This document shows positions 37,779-49,061 of a stretch of DNA of 64,000 nt, piece by piece. Numbering within the stretch: position 1 is the stretch's first letter; each line of letters opens with the position of its first letter. The notes beneath the pieces were generated by a model. It made no database searches and had not been told where the DNA came from. It saw nothing but the letters and a program-made list of their open reading frames with translations. Both the position numbers and the translations under genes were made by a program. The stretch is from Promerops cafer. Taxonomy: Eukaryota > Chordata > Aves > Passeriformes > Nectariniidae. The DNA is taken from positions 208,674-272,673 of the forward strand of contig VZSE01011543.1 in NCBI GenBank assembly GCA_013398275.1, written 5' to 3'.

Positions 37779-38522
37779 TTTGGCCATCACCACCAGCTCA
37801 GCCAGGCTCAGATTTCCCCTGGGGATGGGGTTAAATGAGCTCTGTGCAAAGTCCTGCAGCTCCAGAGGGGCATGAGCATCTTGACAGGGCCTCTAACATA
37901 AGGCATGTGTGTGTGAGCCGTGGCATGAATCATCAGGGCCTGGAAGGGAGCTTTATTTAGGACACAGAGTCAGAGCAAATTCCACCCTTGCCCTGGGAGT
38001 AGGGGAAAGCAGGTGTTTTTTTCCATAAACTGTCCTTAGCCCTAAAGTTAACGGCCATAAATTAAACCGGGGAGGGGAACAGCAGATGTTGCTCTGGGAA
38101 TCCACGTGCATGGAGGTGAAAACTGGAGGTTTTTCCCTTTTTAAATCAAAATCCAAAGAAATGTCCGTACCTTTTTCCCTTCTGGCTGACAGCTCACACG
38201 GTTTTGGGAGCTGCACCTTTCCCCTCTGCTGCCTGGCCTGGCTCATCCCAGCACAGGATGCAGGAATCCCAAATCCCACAGCCTCTGCTTCCCTCTGGGG
38301 CTGAGCTTTGCCCAGCTATCCCTCCCTAGAGTGAGTTGCAAGGGATTTGTTGCAGTCTTTTGGTTGAAAGATCCCCCACCCCGTATTCTTAATGAGATCT
38401 AATTCTCCTTTTTTTCCCCCTAAAATCACTCAATTTCTCTGCTTGGTGGGGATGCACTGGCACCCAGAATCACCCAGGCACACCCCACTCTTGCTGCTCC
38501 CAGAGATGGAGAAGGGGGAAAA
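37779..38522. other. Non-coding stretch, no gene seen
   Basis: Ordinary moderate-GC DNA. No element, RNA gene or supported coding frame was recognised. Confidence 0.5.
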
Positions 38523-38624
38523 GATGTCCCTCGTGGAAGAACTCCCTTGCTCACGGCAGGAGGTCGGGATGGGGTGATCTCTCAGGTCCCTTTCAACCCA
38601 ACCCATTCTGTGATTCTGTGATCC
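38523..38624 (+). mobile_element. CR1 LINE 3' end fragment
   Basis: Ends with 'CAGGTCCCTTTCAACCC' and the CR1 tail pattern 'CCATTCTGTGATTCTGTGAT', preceded by a diverged 'GTCGGGATGGGGTGATC'. About 100 bp survive. The two copies of ATTCTGTG are the CR1 terminal repeat. Confidence 0.9.
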
Positions 38625-38721
38625 TCAGCTCCTCCCTGGACCTTATTTCCAGGCACTTTTCCAAGCAGATTTGCCTCTTTCCTGTTCGCTTCAACTCGCA
38701 GATCCTCTAAAGCAGGCAGGA

Positions 38722-38756
38722 GGGGGAAAGAAAAAAAAAAAAAAAAAAAAGGAAAG

Positions 38757-38794
<38 letters not shown>

Positions 38795-38855
38795 NNNNNN
38801 NAAAAGGAAAGAAAAAAATAAAAGGAAAAAAAAAAAAAAAGAAACAAAACCAAAA
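38722..38855. repeat. A-rich tract interrupted by an assembly gap
   Basis: Runs of A broken by occasional G (GGAAAG units) surround 7 undetermined bases at 38,795-38,801. The tract length is therefore unreliable. No retroposed gene copy precedes it on either strand that I can recognise. Confidence 0.95.
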
Positions 38856-41800
38856 GCCCTGGGGCTAAATTGAAGCCATTAGTAGCCTCGAACTGATGAC
38901 AGGGCAATAAATTACTAATTAACCTTCGGGGCGAGTTCAACACCTTGGGGATAAGTGTGAAAACACGGAGTAATAAGCCCTGACACAGGCAGGCAGCGGC
39001 GGCTCCCGCCGGGCCGGGCCAGGCAGCGCTGCCTCCGCTTTTGCGGGAATTCTGCACGGATTAGGGCGGCCAGGGAGCAGCACAGTGGGGGCACCGGGGC
39101 TGGGACCTCGGACCTCGCCTGGCCTCAGTCCTGAAAAAAAAAACCAACCTCATTTCTGCCTTGTTTTTGCAAAGCTGTGTCTTCCTCGGGTGTCTGGTTT
39201 AGTGCAGCCGCACTTAAAAAATAAATATATATGTATATGTGTGATAATCGCATAATGCAAAAGATTTTTTATGTCTATAAATGCAGATATATGGATCTGT
39301 CACTGTGATTCCAGAAGCAGGAAGGTATCATAATTATCCAGTCTCTGCAGGTTTCATAATTATCCAGTCTCTGCAGGTTTTCTGTGGTGGTTTGAATTTT
39401 ATTCTCCAGCAAGGAGGGGGAAATGCAATCCTGACCACCCATGGAGTGCACGGAGCTCTGGAAATGTGAACGCGTTGGGGACAGGGAGCTCTGATTGCAG
39501 GGGGCTGTGGCAGAGGAAATCCTCATCTCTGTCCTGGGTGAGGATGAAGAGGCAACACACGCTCGAGGCAGTGAAGGGCAAAGCTCTTCCCACATCAGAA
39601 AAAACCCCAAACATCCAAGCTTTCCGCTTCCTTGCCTTAAAGAGCAGCCCAAAGCCACCTCAATTTGCACAACCAATGCTCTGAGACCCCCCAACTTCTC
39701 TTTTTAATTCCTTTTAATTCCCCTCCTCCTGGGGTGAGCATTTGCAAGGTTCAGTTTCTGGCATCTTGCTGCTGATGGAGCTGTGCCAACAGCGTTGCAT
39801 CGAGGTCTTTTGAGCTGTAATGGTGTCTGACAGTTCTGAGGGCAGATATGGCTCAGCTAATCATATTTTAATAGCCCTACCTTGTAGGGAAGGACTGGCT
39901 CAGAGTGTACCCAGTAATATTTTAATTTCTGAGCTCTGATGAGCATAATTTTGAGCAGGTATTCAGTTTCTTTGTGTTCTGAATCGTGCTCCCAGATGTT
40001 CGATGCCAACGGGCTCTAAAGAGCAACTGCACAAATATAATATTTAATACCCCATGTCAGTTTGGGTGTTCCACTCAATTTCCTGGAGAGATCTTTAAAT
40101 TCATCTTATTTAGCTTGAATACCCAATCAGTTCCATACTCCAGCTCTGTAATTCCGCATAACTCAGTTCTCTAATTTCTGGGATGCAAATGTAGAGCAGA
40201 TGTAAAAGGGGAGTGGAGGGAAGGGGGGATGTTCCTGCACTTTCTGCAGTGCTGGTTATCAATGCTGGTGGGATCAGGGGAGGAAATGCCTGTCAGGATT
40301 TGCAGCAAATGCAGCCCCAGATGCTTTGGACCCTAAATGAGTGTTTGGAGAGGAGGAGGGACACCCTGATGTCCCTAACCCTGAGAAATCAGCCTGCTGG
40401 GGTGACCGGTTCACCATGGGAATAAATGCTCCTGTCCCATTAAGTGAGCCTGAGCTACCAGGCAGGTGGAAAGGGGCACTGAGGTTTCAGGGTGCTGATG
40501 ATAAAGGTCAGTTTGTGGCTTCCTGGGCAGTGGGATGGGCAGGGAATGAGCTGTGATCCTCTGGGATGTCTCTGAGGCAGCAGGGACTCATTCCTTGCTG
40601 ATTGCCCTGGTGCAGCACAGGACGTTCCTCTGCCAGGCTGCGACCACCCGTTGTCTCTTCACCTTTGAGTAACCTATGAGTGACCTCTTTGGCCAGCTGA
40701 AACACCTCCAGTCTCTGTCCTGGGGTTATCTGTGCAGGGGGAATCAGCAACAGCAGGAGAAATCCCCCTTCCATGCTCTGATTCCCTCTCCTGCTCACTG
40801 CTGTCCCCACACCAACACTCCAGCTCTGCTCCGGAGAATTCCTGCATCAAACCCGGCCCAGTCCCCTGCCAAGCCAGCCCACATGGCTCAAAACTGGGGC
40901 TGGGAGAATCCCAAAGGAGTGGGAACAGACAGGCCACTGGCCTGGCAGAAGGCAGGGGGGACATAACCCCTGCAGCAGCCCCAAAAACGCTCTCAGGGCT
41001 GGAAACTCAGCAGCTGCCACTCGCAGCGTTATCCATCACCACGGGCTCTTTGAACACAGCCCAGTTATTTGACCTTTTTTTTTTTTTCTGCTTTAAAAAG
41101 AAATACAATAAAAATGCAATCCTGGCTGCTGCTCCTCAAGCACCACTGACCAAGCACCATATATAGTATCAACGAGGGACAGCCACAGACTTCCTTCCAT
41201 GTTTTTAAGCAATTCCCCTTCCTCCAGCTCTCTCCAAGCTGCATTAATCACGGGCTTCTCCAGAGTAAACGGGATTCATCTGCCCTCTCGCCTTTCCCCT
41301 GGTGTTCTGCAGCAAACCTGGGATGCCTGTGGGATCCTGTGCATCTCCCAGCCTCGGTGGGGATGGGGTGCAGAGGAAACAGGAGCTATTTCCACCAGCT
41401 CGAGCCTCGCAGCATTTCCTGCTCCTCCGAGCAGAGCAGTCCCCCGAACACTCAGGTAAAAAAATCCTCACTTTCTCCAGGCTTCCTTGCCAAAAATAAA
41501 AATGTTTTTGCTGAGTGGCCCACCCCACTTCTTCAGTTTAAAGATCTCAGCAGCTTCAAAAGCTGCATCCTGATCTTTGGGTGTTTGCTCTGGAAAAGCT
41601 CAGAAGGCACTTCAGAACCTGAATAGGTGAATGTTTATTTCTTCCTGTTGGCATCTTTAATTGCCCAGGATTTTCTCCCTTTTCTCCTTCCCAAATGCAT
41701 TTGCCAAAGGACTCCTTGGAGATGTGCTCACTGTTAAGCAGACAAGTGTAATGCCATGCATGTATTCATAAAACTTTAAAAAAAACCCAAATTCTGTGTT

Positions 41801-42456
41801 TTATCTGAGCTAATCAGAGTTTTTCTCTCACATGGACAATGTAGATCCTTCAAGTCATGTCCTTACCAAAAAAAAACCTCTTTAAAATGTTGTTTTTTCC
41901 CTCATCTTTCTTTTCATTTTAATGGGAAAACTGCTCGTGTTCTCCCACATAAAAGTAGATTTCCCTTCATCTGTGGCCGTGCTGATTGCAAAGCCTGGGA
42001 GATCTTTAATTAAATCGCTTGGGCTTTGTGTATTTCTTTCAGAGAAAACCATCAAAATAGCATTTGTGTCTCATTACAGCTACAACAGCAACATTATCAT
42101 CTTTGCCTTCTTGTATTACTTATTTTCATCCTCTGAGTGAAGATCCCTCACTCAGCTTTGCAGACAAGGATGGGACTCACTCCCTCCTGCAGGGACACTG
42201 GGAATTACAGGATTTCTGGGGAGATTAACCCCACCAAAACTGTCCATGCCCTCTGCCTGTGCCACGGCGAGGAGACATCCAGCTCCTGGGGCAGGGATCT
42301 CTTCCTAGAGACAGAATTTACCTTGGAGAAATGTTGGAGCCCTGGTCACTGAGAATTTCGGGCTTTCTGTGCTGTCAGGCACTGACCCTCAGGAGAGCAC
42401 TGCATTTGACTCGAGGCTGTGGAGAAGCTTCCAAAATTGAGTGATGGCACTGGGAT
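38856..42456. other. Non-coding stretch with small CpG cluster and candidate conserved elements
   Basis: A small CpG cluster lies at 38,985-39,075. AT-rich repeat-free segments at 39,205-39,300 and 39,800-40,180 look like conserved non-coding DNA ('CAGCTAATCATATTTTAATA'). A 26-bp tandem pair lies at 39,328-39,379. No gene was seen. Confidence 0.45.
39328..39379. repeat. Exact 26-bp tandem duplication
   Basis: The 26-bp unit beginning TCATAATTATCC and ending CTGCAGGTT occurs twice in a row without mismatch. This points to a recent duplication or an assembly or polymerase slip. Confidence 0.95.
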
Positions 42457-42873
42457 TGTGGGTGTGGAGTTGGAGTAGAAGTGTGTGATATCATAAGGTG
42501 GAAAACTTAGGGTTTGGGGTTTTAGAATATAATATATATAAGGCAAGATGGAGGTTTTAGGGTATAGGTTAGTCCTTCTTTTTCACCTTCTTCTCCATGG
42601 GTTTGGGTGGTGTTCTGTAACTGGACAGAAAAGTTCGCAGTGCAGACTTCAAGTTCTTGGTTATTGGGTTGAAAATGGAAATAATTTGCATGTCACTTCT
42701 TAATTGGATAGTTTGTGCTTAAAAGGCCTTGTAGAGAAAGAGATACATCATCATTTTTCACTTTATTAGCTAGAACTCACAGCCTGTGAGACTGTAACAT
42801 GGATAAGAATTAATAAACATCTGAGTCCCAACAAGAAACTCCGTCTCTTGTACGTTTAATCCCGACTCTAACA
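42457..42873 (+). mobile_element. Solo LTR of an endogenous retrovirus
   Basis: The element has an ordered LTR promoter. An octamer ATTTGCAT at 42,684-42,691 is followed about 30 bp later by a TATA-type TTAAAAGG at 42,719, then AATAAA at 42,812-42,817, and an end at ...CTCTAACA (42,873). It has an AT-rich U3 ('AATATAATATATATAAGG'). The left boundary is uncertain (TGTGGG at 42,457 or TGTGAT at 42,484) and no target duplication was found, so the 5' end may be truncated. No retroviral coding region flanks it. I recall the sequence type from passerines, but the class is unassigned. Confidence 0.75.
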
Positions 42874-44059
42874 AGGAAAATGAAGATAAAACCATGACAG
42901 AGAAACACCAGAAATGACAGAAAGGGATAAGGAAAAGGCGCCTCCCACCCGTGGTGGCCTGGGACACTCTGTGGGTGATGTGCTAAGGGCAGTCGTGCTC
43001 TGAGTTATTCTCCTTACATTGGAGTCAGGATATTCCCCTGCTGAAGGGGCAGCTGAGGTCCTCTCACATCCCCGAGGCTCAGGTGTGGCTGAAAACTGGG
43101 GAAGGACCAGGGGTGGATCACAGAGACCCCAGCTGGTCTCCAGCTCTGGGGCTTCAGGCTGAGCTACCAAAGCCACGTTGGTCACTTGTCCACGGTCCCT
43201 GCAGGACCATCCGTGGTGGCCTCAAAAGCCACCTCAGAAGCCATTTATTTTTCCTACTCGGAGTAAACACCCTGCTGAAATTGTCACTGTGATTTAGGAG
43301 GTGCCAGGTTTTCCTGGTAGTGATTATTTTTTAATTTTTTGTGTTTTCTTTTGTGACACCTCCCACTTCATCTCTGGAATGTCACTTCAGCTTTCAGCAT
43401 GGATTCCCCAGGACTGGAATATTCTGTTGAAGTCTGAGCTCTGTGTCTCCAACCTTCCCCAGGTGTTTCCTCAGACAAAGAAGACGACAACAAAATTATC
43501 CTTTTCTTTCACCCAGGACACTTTTTATGCACTGGAAATAGAAATATCATTTTAAATGAGCTGCTCAGAGAGACACATTCACCTAAATACAGATGAAACC
43601 ACTTAAATATTTTGAAACTGGCAATGTCATATATTTTAATTACAGACTGCAGTGATATTCTGCTGAAAGCAATTACATTGTAGCTCTTCCCACACACATG
43701 GGCAAGTCCTGGGAGTTGTGCTTCACAATGACTTAAGCATTTTAAGGCATCATGGATGTTTTTATTAAAAAAATCCATTTTTTACAATGTTTTACAACAA
43801 GGCAAGAGGTTCATTGTTCTGGGCATGGCCTTAGTGAGTATGTGAGGGGCGATTTGGGTAGGTGAAGGTGGGTGTGTTGGTTCCTGAAGCAGAAACACAC
43901 GAGAACAACATTTTCCCCCCACTTTTTGAATGGCCTCCTGTTTCTGCTGGGAAAATGGCCCGGCCCTGCTTCGTCAGGACTTTTTAAAACTTGCCACGGC
44001 CAGCAAAGATACTTCTGTTTAAAATCAGAGAAATGCTCCCCTCCAAAGCTCCAAATGAA
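42874..44059. other. Non-coding stretch, no gene seen
   Basis: Moderate GC before 43,300 and AT-rich after. No recognised element, RNA gene or supported frame. Confidence 0.45.
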
Positions 44060-44720
44060 AGATATCTGTTTCCCCGGGTTGGACTGGCCAACAAGCGGGG
44101 CTTGCTCGAATGTGGTCGAGACGCTCAGATCCAGTTCATGCTACTGATACCCCTTGCTCTCCCCTCAAAATTAGCCCGGATGAATGGGGCCTTTTGTCGT
44201 GAGCAAAGAAACGGGCAGGAATCACAATAATCTCTTTCTAGCCAGCCTTCTGTAGCGTGGGGTGAGGCAAGGGCTCGGCCCGGTGCTGGAGAAGAAGGAA
44301 AACAGCAATTTCTCCGCGGTTTCCGTGGCGTGTTGGAAGCTGAAGGCGATCTTCTCGCACGCAGCTCCGAGCACCTCGGGCTGGTCGCTGCCCTTGACTC
44401 CGTTCCAGCCCCTGGGATTGGGGACCATGAATCACGTCCTTCACATCTTCTGGTAGCCCTCGGGTGACGGGAGGTGGCAAAACGTCTCCTGGCTCGCGAG
44501 TTTTTCACGCGCGCTTCCCAAGGCAAAGCCTTTGCTCGGGGTGAGGAGTTACGCTTCTTTCCTGTTATTCTAGAACTAAGTACTTTGCACATTTGGGAAA
44601 TATTATTAAGTAATAGTCTGAGTGACGGGCTGTGGTCGGAGTTAATTTCTTCCAGTTCTCCAAGTGTCTAATTACACTTTCTTCGGCGCTAAGTGGACGG
44701 ATTGTGTCGAGTGTGCAAAG
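44060..44720. promoter_or_regulatory. Isolated CpG-rich patch, candidate regulatory element or cryptic exon
   Basis: CpG density rises sharply at about 44,090-44,530 (runs such as 'CTCGCGAG' and 'ACGCGCGC') and falls into AT-rich, repeat-free sequence at 44,565-44,720 ('AAATATTATTAAGTAATAG'). On the minus strand an open frame from 44,428 to 44,222 (68 codons) has third-position G/C preference in its first half. It is entered through a TGA immediately upstream and has no good splice acceptor, so it is not called as an exon. An orphan CpG island or enhancer is the favoured reading. Confidence 0.45.
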
Positions 44721-45398
44721 GCCTCTTGTTTAAGTTTATAACAAAACACACACAAAGAGAAAACCCTCGGTCCATCAGTGAAAGTCAGGACTAGGGACAT
44801 AACCCAAAAATCTTCTGACAGCTGTTGTGGTTCTGCACATCCTCCCCCAAGCACCCTTGGAAGAGCAAAACTCGCTGGGCAGAACATACCTGGTAAATCA
44901 AATCATCCCTTTTATATAGTTCCAGTATTTCCCGGCTTAGACCTGAGCCTGGCTTTAACTTAGACCCAAGTGAAGACCTCATTAGACAAACACAGCCCCA
45001 TTTTTAAGGAGTTATTCTCCACTTCCTTGGCATCCCTGTGGAGGGGACCCTGCCCCTGGCTGTCCATCCCTAGCCCAGGGTGCTGCCAAGTGAAGTGGGC
45101 TCTGGAAAGGGCTTTGGGCCGATGTGTTTGATGCCAGAGCAGGGCCAGGGCAGGAGAACATCCATGGAATCCCCAGCACATCGGCTGAAAGCAGTGCTTT
45201 GGTCAGTCCTCATGGCTGGGGTGTGTTTGGAGACAATCTGAGCACCTGTTAATGGTTGATGGAACAGCAACAGAGATTTTACATGGAAAAAGAAGAAGGA
45301 CAAACTCTGTTTGGAGGAAATTTCCACCTCTGCTGCAGCCAGTTGGCAAAAACCAAACAGGTGATTTTTCTGGTAAGGATTTAAAATTCCTTGGAGTG
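44721..45398. other. Non-coding stretch, no gene seen
   Basis: Ordinary moderate-GC DNA between the CpG patch and the LTR at 45,403. No supported feature. Confidence 0.5.
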
Positions 45399-45402
45399 AG
45401 GG
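45399..45402. repeat. Target-site duplication, left (AGGG)
   Basis: The 4 bp AGGG immediately precede the LTR start and recur immediately after it at 45,845-45,848. A 4-bp length fits class I (gamma-like) endogenous retroviruses. Confidence 0.75.
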
Positions 45403-45844
45403 TGATGCCTTGTGAAGGCTGACCTAGAACAGAGACTAGACAGAGTTAAAGAATAAAGTAGGGATTTATGAGAACACCTCAATGGATACACCTTGGGCAG
45501 TACAAGAGCCCAAGATGGACCCCAAATGGTCACAAAATGGACAACTGGTCACAAGGTCTCTCACTTTTATAAGTTCTGGTCCATTTGCATATTGGAGTTA
45601 ATTGTCCAATTACATCTTTAGGTTATGAAGTCCCATCCTTCTTGTTTTTCTCTCTTCAGTCCACGTTGTTCATGCTCTTGGGCCTGAGGTTTGGATCACC
45701 TGTCCTTGGTCCCCAGCTAGAGCAGGAATTGTTTTGTCTGCCCACTCTGTGCAGAGAGCTGCCATCCCCTAATACGAAACTCAGAACAGCACACTAAAGC
45801 AGCACAGAATCTGAAAAATATAAAATCTAAAACCTGAGGCATCA
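45403..45844 (-). mobile_element. Solo LTR of an endogenous retrovirus, complete
   Basis: 442 bp bounded by perfect 8-bp inverted ends (TGATGCCT at 45,403-45,410 and AGGCATCA at 45,837-45,844) and a 4-bp AGGG target duplication. Read on the minus strand it has a textbook retroviral promoter order: CCAAT, octamer ATGCAAAT, then TATAAAAG (45,564-45,571). A CATAAA-type poly(A) signal follows near 45,466. No internal retroviral genes remain, so two LTRs have recombined to one. I recall similar sequences as a common passerine LTR. The family is not named because no search was possible. Confidence 0.88.
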
Positions 45845-45848
45845 AGGG
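45845..45848. repeat. Target-site duplication, right (AGGG)
   Basis: Matches 45,399-45,402 on the other side of the LTR. Confidence 0.75.
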
Positions 45849-48329
45849 TGGCAGGGGAGAAAAGAGGGGCAGAGCCACATGAGAGACAAGCCAGGGACAC
45901 GTCACCCTTCAGTGCCAAGGACAAGCTCTAGGAAGGCACCACCAGCTTGGTCGTGCTCATCAACTGCCACATCAACCTTCATTTGGGCTGATCACAAGGT
46001 TTTTTTTTTATTTTGGTTGTGCTCAAAATAAGGTTTTCATGGTTATCAGATCCTTTTTGGTCACTGTGTTCACTGATTTTTCAGAGGAATGGACACATCC
46101 AGTTTGGATGGTGGCTTTCAAGACCAGACGTGGAATCCTCCGAGACCAGGCGAGCTCAGGTTCTGATTTATTTTTCTTTCCTGGGGTTTGTGACCGAATC
46201 AGACGGGAGAGAGGAAGTGAAGGTTTGTTCTTTCTAAAGATTTATTTCGTTACATCTGCAACAAGTCAAGAGGAGAACGGGGTAGAAAGGCTTTTGGTTT
46301 TGGGCCTGGAACAAAGCTCAGGACTTGAGATAAACAAATGGGGGGAAGGAATTATCAAAGAGAGAGCTGGCCACAGACTTTGTTATGAGCTTTGTGTAAC
46401 AAGCTGAGAAACTTCGGGAACTTAAACCAAACTTAAAGTGCACAGGGGTAAGAGGAGAAGCAGATGATTGAGGTACCTCAAGGAAGAAAATGGGGATATT
46501 TGACATGGAAAACATCCTAAACTTTGGGTTAGAGGACCCAGCAGCTTCTCAGGTGTGTGGTTGCCCTCTCACTGATTTGATAGCCATGGACACACTCTGT
46601 GGGCTCCTCCAGGAGTAAAGTGGTGATATTTTCTTAGTTTTTACATCCCTGAGACAAAACACAGGCACTGCTGTGGGCAGGGATTGTGACCCTGAGAGCT
46701 TCACCTCCCAGGTGTGATGTGTGGCTGTACCCACAGCCGGGAACTGCATCCACACACAAGATTTTTCTCAGAGTTGGCTGCAAAAATATCCAGCAATTTT
46801 GATTTCCTATTTACAATTGTGAGTCATTAAAAAAAAAAATAAAATACTGCAGAACAACAATGTCACCCCGTCCAAGTTTCCACTTTGGTAAGTAGGTGTT
46901 AGTAACTCCTACCTGGTGTTCAGGATGGTGTAGGAGCTGAATTACTCTGTGTAGGTCAGTGGAGGTGGTGAAAAATAACAAAAGTTCTGAGAGAGACAAC
47001 ATTTGTTAAAAGAAAAAAATTTATTTCTCTGTAGGGAAGAAAAAAGGACCAAAAAATGTTTAAAGTTTCATTTCCACAGTGTTAAATTAACAACAGCAAA
47101 AGCCAGCCAAAGGAATAAAATGCATGTTAAGGAAATTTAAGAGAGTTACTCTGAAATGAATGCCAGCTTGCTTTGCTGAGCTCCTGAGTCACCAAAATCC
47201 CACAAGGCACCTCCTAAACAGCCTCAGCTCTCCAAAGATCCTCAGCATCACAGCGTTTCCCTTCGGAATTTGGTGCTCTGGGAAGGAGAGATAACCCCTC
47301 CAGAAGGTGCCACCACAGGTCTGACAACACTTCCCCGTTACCTGTGCTGAGTGCTCCTTATCTCCCTGATACTCTATCAGCCTGCCCAGGGCAAGGCTCC
47401 CCGATAGCCAAGTGGCTCAATTAGCAGTAATTAGCGCCGTGAGAAACCCACTCTGTGCTGGGAGGGAGCAGGTTGGTGTCTCCTGGTCCCTCCAGAGGAG
47501 CTGTGGGGTTGGGTGGCCATTGGCCTGGTAGCCAGGCTGGCTTTTGTGCTCTTGGTTCCCTTTTCCTGCTGGACTCGATGGGGCAAAGCCTAAAAATGGG
47601 AAAACGGTGGAGATGATTCCATGTGGGCAGGGAGAGGGTGTGGGAGGCCCCCCCCTGCACACGGGTGCACAGACAGGAATTGCAGAGCCACTGGGCTTCC
47701 CAAAACTGGTCTTGCAAGTGATGGTCCGTGGTAGGGGCTTGGTAGGGGCTGCAGCTCCTCACTGGGGTGGGGATTTCTCAGTTTGATGGGAAATGTGGAG
47801 AACTGGGAGATGTGAGTTCCTCTGGGACAGAGATAACAGGGATTTTCTACAGCAACAAACTCCTTGAGATGCCCCAGCCATCAGCACATCCCGTGGAGGA
47901 GAGGGAAAACCTCAGTCAGGAGGTTCAGGATATTTCCTGCACTGCTCTGCAGGGCTCCTCTCTCACTCTCCCCAGTTTTTTTGCCACAGATTTGGTTTTG
48001 CCTGCACCTTCTAAGCACTCACCCTCGGGGTGAGGGTTGTCCTGTCCCCAGCCCACAGCACGGCCAGGGATGTCCCCGCTCCTCCTGCAGGCACACGGGT
48101 AAAACCCAGCACCCCCAAACGAAGGCTCGGCCGTGACAGTCCTCAGTGCTGCTGGCCAGAAACCTGCAAAGCAGAAGAGAAATGGTTTTGGTGGCAGAAC
48201 TACAAATGCTCCGTGAAGCACAGCTTGTTTCGGGGTTTTTTAATGTGGTTCTGTGCTGACTTTTGGTGCCCTAATTCACAGCAGAAGCGGAGCAGAGCTC
48301 GGTAGAGATTGAGCATGAATCCCCTGCGC

Positions 48330-48580
48330 TGGGTTAATGGGAATAATTACAGAGGTTTCTTCTCTTTCTGCTGCCAAGCTGTGATATGAAATCATTCTCT
48401 GGGTTCCTGTTTCCACGGGAACAATTAGTTTCAGGCCGTTTTGGTCTTAGACATCAATGAAGTGTTTAACTAAATGAAGGCCAACACTTCATAAACGTAT
48501 TGTCTCACGCAATAATCAAGTAGCTACCAAGTGCCACAGCTAAATGCACTTAAAACACAATGAAACCAACCCCACAAAAC
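48330..48580. promoter_or_regulatory. Candidate conserved non-coding element
   Basis: Repeat-free sequence with 'GGGTTAATGGGAATAATTAC', 'GAAGTGTTTAACTAAATG' and 'CATAAACGTATTG'. These include several Forkhead- and homeodomain-like cores. There is no frame or splice context. Regulatory function is inferred. Confidence 0.3.
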
Positions 48581-49037
48581 GCTCTGGAGCGTGTGAATAT
48601 TTATTGATCTGGTACAGCACATCACCCGTGAGCCAAAAATACCGAAAATTCCAACCGTGGGTGTTTAGGTGTTAGCAGCTTTTGAGCCAAGCCGCGTTTT
48701 CTCAAAGGGTCTGGTCACCTTGAGCCATCTCCAGGAGAGGCTTTGGGGACCTGTTGGGTGGTGCTGATGGATCTCAGCTGGCCCATCCTGTGGGCCAAGG
48801 CGAGCCAAGGGCAGGGGACTTGCAGGACCTCGTAGCCCCGTGGTGCCTGAGCTCCCAGGGCCGTGCCTGGTCCCCGGCCTTCCTCCAAGGACTGCGCATA
48901 TTTTCTCCTTCAAACAAAATATACAAAGAGTCCACACGGCACGGAGTGGAATTCTGGGCTCTGCCCGCTCCCTCCCCGGCACATCTGGGAGCCTTTCCCT
49001 CGCAGAGCTGAGCAGCTGCACGGGGGAGAGGCAGACA

Positions 49038-49061
49038 GGGAGGGAGGGAAGGAGGGAGGGA
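49038..49061 (+). other. Potential G-quadruplex motif
   Basis: Five runs of GGG with 1-nt loops, broken by one AAGGA, lie within 24 bp (GGGAGGGAGGG ... GGGAGGG). It sits at the 3' end of a GC-richer stretch, but no promoter is otherwise evident. Confidence 0.65.

Noticed and set aside
19763..38671. 20-bp exact match 'CCAGGCACTTTTCCAAGCAG' near 19,764 and 38,651
   Set aside because: The match does not extend in either direction, so I treat it as a short coincidence or a tiny remnant rather than a duplicated element.
44222..44428. Minus-strand frame with exon-like codon use in the CpG patch
   Set aside because: Preceded at once by an in-frame stop and lacking a good acceptor site. No protein family was recognised. 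Kept only as a finding.
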